Shown here in pieces: positions 16,802 through 23,572 of a stretch of 32,060 bases of DNA. Numbering within the stretch: position 1 is the stretch's first letter; each line of letters starts with the position of its first letter. Made by a program: the position numbers and the translations under genes. The DNA comes from Paludibacteraceae bacterium (lineage in GTDB: Bacteria > Bacteroidota > Bacteroidia > Bacteroidales > Paludibacteraceae). The notes under the pieces are model-generated. The model had not been told where the DNA came from. It did no database searches and saw only the letters and a list, made by a program, of their open reading frames with translations. The stretch spans positions 1-32,060 of the forward strand of contig JAGCFX010000086.1 in the NCBI GenBank assembly GCA_017649925.1. The letters run 5' to 3'.

Positions 16802-17754
16802 TCCTGACATATTTGCGGTTGTTGACGGATAGCAGCGCGGCGAAAAGCAAGGGATGGTTCATTCCCAAACAACTCGTTCATATGCGCGCTCATTATATTT
16901 CCGTACGCATGCGCGTGCGCTTTGTCATAACAACAAGGTAGCACTTCGCCATTGGTAGTGATCACACATCCGCTCCATGCTCGCAGACATGATTTGTGGA
17001 GTTTGCGACGATGATAAAGACCGTCTGAACCTTGAATATACCGGCTGTAACGAGGATTGGACGGCATCAACGGATGACCGTTTTTGTAGTTATACAATTG
17101 TGCCGTTTTGAAAACCAGACGATCTGCTCCGAGTGCTTTGTACTGGCGCTTAAACTGCATCCACTCGTGCTCGTTTGTCCGCAAACGCAGACATTGCAAT
17201 TCAATGAGCGTACGGCTGTGAAGACGCGCTTTGGCGTCACGAAGATACTGCAAAGCGGCCTTGCATTTCTCTATGTCTCCTCCTATACGGTAGGCATTAT
17301 ACGTCTCAGGAGTAAGCCCGTCCATGGAGATGATGATACGGTTGAGACCGGCAGCCACGAGACTTTCCGCCAACTCCGGCGTGAGAGCTTGAGCATTGGT
17401 GCTAACGATGGTGTACAAACCTGCTTCATGCGCCTCTGCAATCATCTGCGGCAGATTGGGATTGAGTAACGGCTCACCCTGAAAATAAAATTGCACAGTG
17501 AATGCATACGGTGCCACCTCGGCCAATACCCGCTCCCACACTTCACGCGGCATTATCCTTTCACCCTTTACTTTGGGCTTTTCTCCCTGCCCCACCGGAC
17601 ATTCCGGGCATCGCAACTGACACACAGCCGCAGGCTCAACGGAAACAAACAAAGGCCTATGAAAGATACGCACTGAGCCGAAAAGACTCAGTGCATAACT
17701 CGCATAGCACTTCAGTGCATTAATGCAGCGCGATTTTGTTAACGCGACGCTCAT
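16789..17754 (-). CDS. Radical SAM / SPASM-domain protein
   Basis: The radical SAM core carries CQLRCPEC (Cys-x3-Cys-x2-Cys, binding the 4Fe-4S cluster that cleaves S-adenosylmethionine), then FYFQGEPLLNP, VSTNAQAL and IISMDGLTPETYN. A C-terminal SPASM-like part has CLRAWSGCVI, VLPCCYDK and a closing CQECWK, enough Cys for auxiliary clusters. Such enzymes often mature peptides or modify cofactors, but no peptide substrate gene is visible nearby. The long open frame extends to 17907; I chose the ATG at 17754 because upstream sequence is antisense to rpiB coding DNA and not family-like. This start still overlaps rpiB by 35 bases, so it is uncertain. Confidence 0.88.
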   Translation of the reverse strand: MSVALTKSRCINALKCYASYALSLFGSVRIFHRPLFVSVEPAAVCQLRCPECPVGQGEKPKVKGERIMPREVWERVLAEVAPYAFTVQFYFQGEPLLNPNLPQMIAEAHEAGLYTIVSTNAQALTPELAESLVAAGLNRIIISMDGLTPETYNAYRIGGDIEKCKAALQYLRDAKARLHSRTLIELQCLRLRTNEHEWMQFKRQYKALGADRLVFKTAQLYNYKNGHPLMPSNPRYSRYIQGSDGLYHRRKLHKSCLRAWSGCVITTNGEVLPCCYDKAHAHAYGNIMSAHMNELFGNEPSLAFRRAAIRQQPQICQECWK

Positions 17755-18169
17755 GACGACCGCCTTCAAAATCCGTCTGGAAGAAGGTACGAACGATATC
17801 CAGTGCCTTAACCGCCGAAATAAAGTTAGCCGGCAAACCCAGTACATTGGCATTGTTATGCTGACGAGCCAATTCCGCCAACTTTGTGTCCCAACAAAGC
17901 GCGGCACGGATACCTTGGTGCTTGTTGGCGCTCATACAGATACCGTTACCTGTCGAGCAGATGACAATTCCGAACTCGAACTCTCCTTTCTCTACGGCCT
18001 CTGCCAACGGATGAGCAAAATCCGGATAGTCACAACTCTCGGTGTTATAGCAACCGAAATCTTTCACTTTGGCGCCATTGTCTTCCAGGAACAACTGCAC
18101 TTGTTGCTTTAACGGGAAACCAGCGTGGTCACTTGCCAACGCAATGGTCATTTCTGAAAACGATTTCAT
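17720..18169 (-). CDS. rpiB: Ribose 5-phosphate isomerase B
   Basis: The cytosolic enzyme (149 residues) interconverts ribulose 5-phosphate and ribose 5-phosphate in the non-oxidative pentose phosphate pathway. Diagnostic RpiB/LacAB blocks are present: ASDHAGFPLKQ near the start, DFGCYNTESCDYPDF, the active-site Cys in CSTGNGICMSANK, GIRAALCWD and ARQHNNANVLGLPANF. Length is typical. A second Met (18151, MTIALASDHAG) could also be the start. It lies between marC and the radical SAM gene in a minus-strand operon. Confidence 0.96.
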   Translation of the reverse strand: MKSFSEMTIALASDHAGFPLKQQVQLFLEDNGAKVKDFGCYNTESCDYPDFAHPLAEAVEKGEFEFGIVICSTGNGICMSANKHQGIRAALCWDTKLAELARQHNNANVLGLPANFISAVKALDIVRTFFQTDFEGGRHERRVNKIALH

Positions 18170-18199
18170 ATATTTCTATTGTTAAATGTTTACTGCAAT

Positions 18200-18811
18200 T
18201 TAGAACACTGCGGCCAAGTTGCCGAACATCAGTTTACATGCAATCGCCAACACGATAATTCCGAAAAACTTCCGGATAATATAGAGCGCCGTGGTGCCCA
18301 AATATTTCGTCAACCAATTTGTACCAATCAGCACTAAGTACAGTACTATCATGCATAGAATCAACGAAATACACAGGTTTCCAATGCTATATTCTGCCGT
18401 AATTGCCAGCAGTGCCGTGAACGCACCAGGACCGGCGTACATCGGAAAAGCCAATGGCACGATAGTGCTTGCGCTTCCGATTTCTCCCTCCAACTTATCG
18501 TTCTGGAAAATCACGATATCCAAAATCATTTCCAGCGCCATCAGGAAGATAACAAAACCTCCGGCAATAGCAAAATATTCAATCTGCACACCGAAGAGTT
18601 TCAAAATCCATTCGCCTAAAAAAAGGAACGCCATCAATATGACAAGACTGGCGATGCATACGTTAAGCGCATGAATCTTAATGCCCTTTTGCTGCATAGC
18701 AATCGTGACCGGGATATTGCCGAAAGGATCTATAATCGCTATTAGAAAAATAAATGACGACAGTACCTGCCAAATATCAAATTCACCGAAAAACTGAACC
18801 CATCCATTCAT
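18200..18811 (-). CDS. MarC family integral membrane protein
   Basis: The 203-residue protein has about six transmembrane helices. MarC/UPF0056 features are DPFGNIPVTIAM in the first third, FALALEMI-like LMALEMILDIVIF, and PLAFPMYAGPGAFTALL, the conserved PLA.P...GPG block. Family function remains unknown; the historic multiple-antibiotic-resistance association is not supported. It is first gene of the operon marC-rpiB-radical SAM-MBL and is transcribed from the promoter at 18843-18873. Confidence 0.93.
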   Translation of the reverse strand: MNGWVQFFGEFDIWQVLSSFIFLIAIIDPFGNIPVTIAMQQKGIKIHALNVCIASLVILMAFLFLGEWILKLFGVQIEYFAIAGGFVIFLMALEMILDIVIFQNDKLEGEIGSASTIVPLAFPMYAGPGAFTALLAITAEYSIGNLCISLILCMIVLYLVLIGTNWLTKYLGTTALYIIRKFFGIIVLAIACKLMFGNLAAVF

Positions 18812-18842
18812 AGTATCTATAAGATTTTTTCAAATTTGGGCA

Positions 18843-18873
18843 CAAAATTAGTGAAAAATTTGCATATATGCAA
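18843..18873 (-). promoter_or_regulatory. Bacteroidota promoter of the marC operon
   Basis: The minus strand has TTGC at 18873-18870, 19 bases, then TAATTTTG at 18850-18843. The -33 box is half of the palindrome TTGCATATATGCAA shared with the efp promoter. Confidence 0.8.
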
Positions 18874-18890
18874 GAATTTTTGTAATTTTG
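18859..18890 (+). promoter_or_regulatory. Bacteroidota promoter of efp
   Basis: TTTG at 18859-18862, 20 bases, then TAATTTTG at 18883-18890. The ATG follows at 18938. It overlaps the divergent marC promoter almost completely in its -33 region. Confidence 0.82.
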
Positions 18891-18937
18891 CAGCGATTTT
18901 TCAAAAATAGGTACTAAAAATTATACATTTATAGGTT

Positions 18938-19501
18938 ATGATTAACTCACAAGACATCAAAAACGGCGTATGCATTCGCATGGACGGCCGTCTGTATTTC
19001 GTAATTGAGTTCCTTCACGTTAAACCGGGAAAGGGTAACACAATTATGCGTGTTAAGTTTAAAGATGTAGTGGATGGCCGCGTTTTGGAGCGCCGCTTCA
19101 ACATCGGCGAGAAACTGGAGGATGTACGCGTTGAGCGCCGCCCGTATCAGTTCCTTTACAAAGAAGGTGAAGATTACATCTTCATGAATAACGAAACATT
19201 TGAGCAAGTGCCTATTGCGCATGACCTCATCACGGGTGTGGATTTCCTCAAAGAAGGTATGACGGTGGAGGTTGTTTCCGATGCTACCAGCGAGACTATT
19301 CTGTTTGCTGAGTTGCCGACCAAAGTAGAGTTGGCTGTCACGTATACCGAGCCGGGTCTGAAGGGCGATACCGCTACCAACACACTCAAGCCTGCTACAT
19401 TGGAGACCGGTGCAGAAATTCGCGTTCCGCTGTTCATCAATGAAGGCGAGATTGTTCGCGTTGACACGCGCGATGGCTCCTACTGCGAGCGCGTTCGTTA
19501 A
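18938..19501 (+). CDS. efp: Elongation factor P
   Basis: EF-P rescues ribosomes stalled at polyproline by entering the E site. The 187-residue, three-domain protein shows the KOW-like N-domain with the modification loop HVKPGKGNT (Lys32 at the tip, the position lysylated in other bacteria; no modification gene is seen here), [25 protein letters not shown] in domain II, and the C-terminal [29 protein letters not shown] signature. It is a single-gene transcript flanked by its own promoter and a hairpin terminator. Confidence 0.97.
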   Translation: MINSQDIKNGVCIRMDGRLYFVIEFLHVKPGKGNTIMRVKFKDVVDGRVLERRFNIGEKLEDVRVERRPYQFLYKEGEDYIFMNNETFEQVPIAHDLITGVDFLKEGMTVEVVSDATSETILFAELPTKVELAVTYTEPGLKGDTATNTLKPATLETGAEIRVPLFINEGEIVRVDTRDGSYCERVR

Positions 19502-19526
19502 AAATACACGAAAAATGACAAAAAGA

Positions 19527-19557
19527 ATGGCATACACTTGCGTATGTCATTTTTTTT
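19527..19557 (+). terminator. Terminator of efp overlapping the ileS promoter
   Basis: ATGGCATAC pairs with GTATGTCAT (nine pairs including one G-T) around loop ACTTGC, followed by seven T residues. The loop contains the TTG of the ileS -33 box, and the T-run lies in its spacer. Confidence 0.82.
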
Positions 19558-19568
19558 ATGTAATTTTG
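19538..19568 (+). promoter_or_regulatory. Bacteroidota promoter of the ileS operon
   Basis: TTG at 19538-19540, 20 bases, then TAATTTTG at 19561-19568. The chosen ileS ATG is at 19610; the longer frame from 19538 overlaps the promoter itself and is not used. Confidence 0.8.
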
Positions 19569-19609
19569 CGCCGTTTTATAAAACGGCAAGCAAAAAGTTA
19601 TACAAAATA

Positions 19610-22600
19610 ATGAAACATTTTAACGAATACAAGCAATTAAACCTCCCTGCGTTGAGCCGTGAGATGCTGGAACAATGGGAGAAAGAGGATTTATTTGGGA
19701 AGAGTGTAACCACGCGGGAGGGACACCCGCAGTTTTTGTTCTTTGAGGGACCTCCTTCCGCGAACGGCAAACCGGGTATTCACCATGTCATGGCGCGTAC
19801 TATCAAGGACACTTTCTGCCGATTCAAAACGATGCAGGGTTATCAAGTGCGCCGCAAAGCCAGCTGGGACACGCATGGTCTGCCCGTGGAGTTAGGCGTG
19901 GAGAAAATGCTCGGCATTACCAAAGAAGACATCGGCAAAAAGATTTCCGTGGACGAATACAACGCCGCCTGTCGGCGCGAGGTGATGAAGTACACCAAAG
20001 AATGGACGGAATTGACCAAGCAGATGGGATACTGGGTGGACCTGGAAAACCCGTACATTACCTACGACAACAAATATATTGAGACCTTGTGGTATCTGCT
20101 CAAGGAATTATACAAAAAAGGCTACCTCTACAAGGGCTATACGATCCAACCCTACTCGCCTGCAGCAGGAACAGGACTTTCGTCGCATGAGCTCAACCAA
20201 CCCGGTTGTTACCGCGACGTCAAAGACTTGACCTGTACGGCGAAGTTCCACCTCAAAGATGGTCGATATATCATCGCCTGGACCACAACGCCATGGACGC
20301 TGCCTTCCAACACTGCCCTTTGCGTCGGTCCGAAAATCGATTATGTGGAAGTGAAGACGCCTGCAGGCGATTCTATTATTCTTGCGGAAGCACGATTGGA
20401 GGCTTATAAAAAAGAGTTGTGCGAAACGGATGCTGACGGCAATGTGTTGGCGCCGCACATCGTCGCGCGCTACAAAGGAGCCGAACTCGTTGGACTTGAG
20501 TACGACCCGCTCTTTCCGTGGGTAAATCCGGGAGAAGGTGCTTACCGCGTGATTGCAGGTGACTACGTCACAACGGAAGACGGTACCGGTATCGTGCATA
20601 TCGCGCCTACCTTTGGTGCAGATGATAAGAAAGTGGGAGATGCCGCCGGCGTGCCGGGTTTGTACATGCAGACCAAGAACAACGGCCCTCGACCCATGGT
20701 GGACTTTACCGGAAAGTACTGGAAGATTGAAGATCTTGACCCTGAATGGGTTAAAACAAACGTCAACACCGAACTCTACGGCAAGTACGCAGGTCGGTTC
20801 GTAAAGAACGCGTATGACCCGAATTTAACGGAGAAAGATGAGACGCTTGACCTCCATCTTTGCTTGGAAATGAAAGCCGACGGACGACTGTTCAAAACAG
20901 AGAAACATGTGCACAGTTATCCCCACTGCTGGCGTACCGACAAGCCTGTCATCTACTATCCGCTTGACTCGTGGTTCATCAAATCCACGATGGCGCGCGA
21001 GCAGATGATTACGCTTAACCAGACCATCAATTGGCAACCGGAATCGACAGGCACAGGACGTTTCGGGCAATGGCTCAACAACCTCAACGATTGGAACCTT
21101 TCCCGCTCGCGTTATTGGGGAACACCACTGCCTATCTGGCGTACGGAAGATGGAACGGAAGAGATTTGCATCGGTTCCATTGCCGAACTTTTTGCCGAGA
21201 TCGACAAGTCCGTCAAAGCCGGATTCATGAAAGCCAACCCGTGGCCGAAACATGTTGTAGGCGACTATTCCAAAGCTAACTATGACCCGGCAATCATCGA
21301 TCTCCACCGTCCATACGTGGATGCCATCATTCTCATTTCGCCTTCCGGCAAACCCATGAAGCGTGAACTCGACCTCATTGATGTTTGGTTCGATAGCGGC
21401 GCCATGCCATACGCGCAAAACCATTATCCGTTCGAGAATGCAGATGCGCCGCGCACGGCCGACTTTATCTCGGAAGGTGTGGACCAAACACGCGGTTGGT
21501 TCTTTACGCTGCATGCCATCCACACCATGATTGAAGGAACCGTGGCTTACAAGAACGTCATCTCCAACGGACTTGTGCTGGACAAGAACGGCAACAAAAT
21601 GTCCAAACGCCTGGGCAACGCCGTTGATCCGTTTGGCGCACTGGATACCTATGGAGCGGATGCCGTGCGTTGGTACATGCTCACGAACTCTGCGCCGTGG
21701 GAAAACCTCAAATTCGATCCGGAAGGCGTAGATGAGATTCGCCGTAAGTTCTTCGGAACGCTCTATAACACCTACGGATTTTTCGCCCTTTATGCCAACG
21801 TGGACGGCTGGGAAAGTACGCCAAATCAGACTGGCGAGACAGAATCGAAAGACTATCGGAACGAGACTATCTGCGGAGCATGTGCTGAAATTGACCTGTG
21901 GATTCTCTCCAAACTGAACTCGCTCGTCAAAGAAGTGACAGAAGCCTACGAAGCCTACGAACCCACCAAAGCAGGGCGGGCAATTAGCGATTTCGTACAA
22001 GATGACTTGTCCAACTGGTACGTACGTCTGAACCGCAAGCGTTTCTGGGGCGGTGAGATGAATGCCGACAAACAAGCGGCATATCAAACACTCTATACCT
22101 GCCTCAAGACGGTTGCCCAACTCATGGCTCCGAACGCGCCGTTCTTTGCCGATCGTCTATACCGCGACCTGACGGGCGAAACCGTACATCTAAGCGAGTG
22201 GCCGAAAGTGAACGAAGCACTCATCAATACTCAATTGGAGCGCCAGATGTACCTCGCGCAACAAGCTACTTCGATGATTCTCAGCCTTCGTAAGCGCGCA
22301 GAGAAGAACGTGCGTCAACCGTTGCAGAAAGCCGTTATCCCAACGCCGGACAAGGAGACTACGGATGCGCTGCTGCATGTTGCCGACCTCATCAAGAACG
22401 AGGTGAACGTCAAGGAACTCGTCATTGTTCCGGCAGAGCAGTCGGAGATTCGGCTCGTCAAAAAGATCAAACCGCAGTTCAAAGTGCTCGGTAAGAAAGT
22501 CGGCGCAGACATGAAAGCGGTGGCTGCAGAAATAGCTTCGATGACTCAGGATCAGATCGCACAGATGGAAACCGAAGGCAACTATCAACTGTCAACTGTC

Positions 22601-22969
22601 AACTATCAACTTGTTCCCGAGGATGTGGAGATCGTTACGGAAGACATGCCGGGTTGGTTGGTAGCGAACAACGGAATCCTCACTATTGCGCTGGATATTG
22701 AACTGACGGAGGAACTGATCGAAGAAGGCATCGCACGCGAGTTGGTGAACCGTATTCAAAACCTGCGTAAGTCGTCCGGTCTGGAGATTACCGACCGCAT
22801 TGCTATCATACTCGAGGACCGCGATGAGATTCATAATGCCGTGCTGCATTGCGGCGATTATATCGCTTCGCAAGTACTGGCCACATCGCTCACGCTCGCC
22901 AAAGAAGTGCAGGGCGACACGCTCGAAATGGATGGATATACAATCAATATTAACATAAAAAAGTCGTAA
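19610..22969 (+). CDS. ileS: Isoleucyl-tRNA synthetase
   Basis: This class Ia synthetase charges tRNA-Ile. The 1119-residue length fits the long Bacteroidota/eukaryote-like IleS. Visible motifs: the HIGH-equivalent PSANGKPGIHH (about residues 49-59), WDTHGLPVE, the editing-domain TTPWTLPSNTALCVG, WYVR and WFDSGAMPYAQ blocks, and KMSKRLGN near residue 663; then the anticodon-binding region (LSNWYVRLNRKRFWG) and a C-terminal IARELVNRIQNLRKSSGLE segment. Within the C-terminal region, residues about 990-1001 (NYQLSTVNYQLV) are encoded by a 7-bp tandem repeat, an oddity discussed in the findings. First gene of a five-gene run ending at 29156. Confidence 0.97.
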   Translation: MKHFNEYKQLNLPALSREMLEQWEKEDLFGKSVTTREGHPQFLFFEGPPSANGKPGIHHVMARTIKDTFCRFKTMQGYQVRRKASWDTHGLPVELGVEKMLGITKEDIGKKISVDEYNAACRREVMKYTKEWTELTKQMGYWVDLENPYITYDNKYIETLWYLLKELYKKGYLYKGYTIQPYSPAAGTGLSSHELNQPGCYRDVKDLTCTAKFHLKDGRYIIAWTTTPWTLPSNTALCVGPKIDYVEVKTPAGDSIILAEARLEAYKKELCETDADGNVLAPHIVARYKGAELVGLEYDPLFPWVNPGEGAYRVIAGDYVTTEDGTGIVHIAPTFGADDKKVGDAAGVPGLYMQTKNNGPRPMVDFTGKYWKIEDLDPEWVKTNVNTELYGKYAGRFVKNAYDPNLTEKDETLDLHLCLEMKADGRLFKTEKHVHSYPHCWRTDKPVIYYPLDSWFIKSTMAREQMITLNQTINWQPESTGTGRFGQWLNNLNDWNLSRSRYWGTPLPIWRTEDGTEEICIGSIAELFAEIDKSVKAGFMKANPWPKHVVGDYSKANYDPAIIDLHRPYVDAIILISPSGKPMKRELDLIDVWFDSGAMPYAQNHYPFENADAPRTADFISEGVDQTRGWFFTLHAIHTMIEGTVAYKNVISNGLVLDKNGNKMSKRLGNAVDPFGALDTYGADAVRWYMLTNSAPWENLKFDPEGVDEIRRKFFGTLYNTYGFFALYANVDGWESTPNQTGETESKDYRNETICGACAEIDLWILSKLNSLVKEVTEAYEAYEPTKAGRAISDFVQDDLSNWYVRLNRKRFWGGEMNADKQAAYQTLYTCLKTVAQLMAPNAPFFADRLYRDLTGETVHLSEWPKVNEALINTQLERQMYLAQQATSMILSLRKRAEKNVRQPLQKAVIPTPDKETTDALLHVADLIKNEVNVKELVIVPAEQSEIRLVKKIKPQFKVLGKKVGADMKAVAAEIASMTQDQIAQMETEGNYQLSTVNYQLVPEDVEIVTEDMPGWLVANNGILTIALDIELTEELIEEGIARELVNRIQNLRKSSGLEITDRIAIILEDRDEIHNAVLHCGDYIASQVLATSLTLAKEVQGDTLEMDGYTININIKKS
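22579..22614 (+). repeat. 7-bp tandem repeat inside ileS
   Basis: Units CAACTAT, CAACTGT, CAACTGT, CAACTAT and CAACTTG follow one another in frame within the ileS C-terminal region. Such ACTGTCA-type repeats are common between Bacteroidota genes but unexpected inside an essential synthetase. Confidence 0.8.
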
Positions 22970-22974
22970 GAAGT

Positions 22975-23568
22975 ATGAAAAAATTCAGCAAATTAGCCTT
23001 ACTTGTTATCGCAAGTGTAGCATTATTCAGTTGTGGCGGAGGAGGCCGTTCGTCCGAACCCACGTATTATCTGTCTGATCTGCAGGGACTTTGGCAAGAC
23101 CGCAAAGACACTACTCACTACATTCGCTTTACCAAAGAGCAAAGTGATGAACCAAACTATTTGTATGGTCGCGAATGGACAGAGGCGGATGATGTGTATG
23201 AGAGCGATTTGTATAAGTTCGTTTATACCGAAGACTCGCTTCATATTGATTCGCTTCGCTTTGATACCATTCAACTGGTGGATACTTTCAAGATTGATAC
23301 CATTCACGTGGATACCATGATTCTGGTGCGTGACAGCGCGCTTGTGCCGACTTATGGTAACGGATGGTTCAAATACTGGCTGGAGTCCAAAGGTGACCTG
23401 CATGAGATTCACTTGATGGACAATCACGGCGCTGAGATTCCGAAGGAGTATATTATCAGTTACTTGTCATCCTCGCGTCTTGAGTATTACGAAAAAGACG
23501 CCACTTACAATACTTTCCGCTTTGAGAAGGTAATTGAAGTCCAAGCTATCAAACCGCGTAGATATTAG
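22975..23568 (+). CDS. Hypothetical lipoprotein
   Basis: The 197-residue product has a lipoprotein signal (KKFSKLALLVIASVALFSC, lipobox Cys20 followed by GGGGRSS, no Asp at +2). The mature part starts with a YLSDLQGLWQDRKDTTHYIRF segment reminiscent of small lipocalin-like or DUF-type Bacteroidales lipoproteins, and contains a run of DT-rich strands (DTIQLVDTFKIDTIHVDT). I do not recognise a family. It lies five bases after ileS and five bases before the AsmA-like gene. Confidence 0.85.
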   Translation: MKKFSKLALLVIASVALFSCGGGGRSSEPTYYLSDLQGLWQDRKDTTHYIRFTKEQSDEPNYLYGREWTEADDVYESDLYKFVYTEDSLHIDSLRFDTIQLVDTFKIDTIHVDTMILVRDSALVPTYGNGWFKYWLESKGDLHEIHLMDNHGAEIPKEYIISYLSSSRLEYYEKDATYNTFRFEKVIEVQAIKPRRY

Positions 23569-23572
23569 GCTT

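Noticed and set aside
16789-17754. RiPP maturation cluster around the radical SAM/SPASM gene
   Set aside because: No small precursor-peptide gene or exporter was found nearby, and the neighbours (rpiB, marC, MBL hydrolase) are ordinary metabolic and membrane genes.
20825-22120. 431-residue open frame antisense to ileS
   Set aside because: It lies wholly opposite a conserved essential gene, has no promoter or plausible protein features, and arises from the codon bias of ileS.
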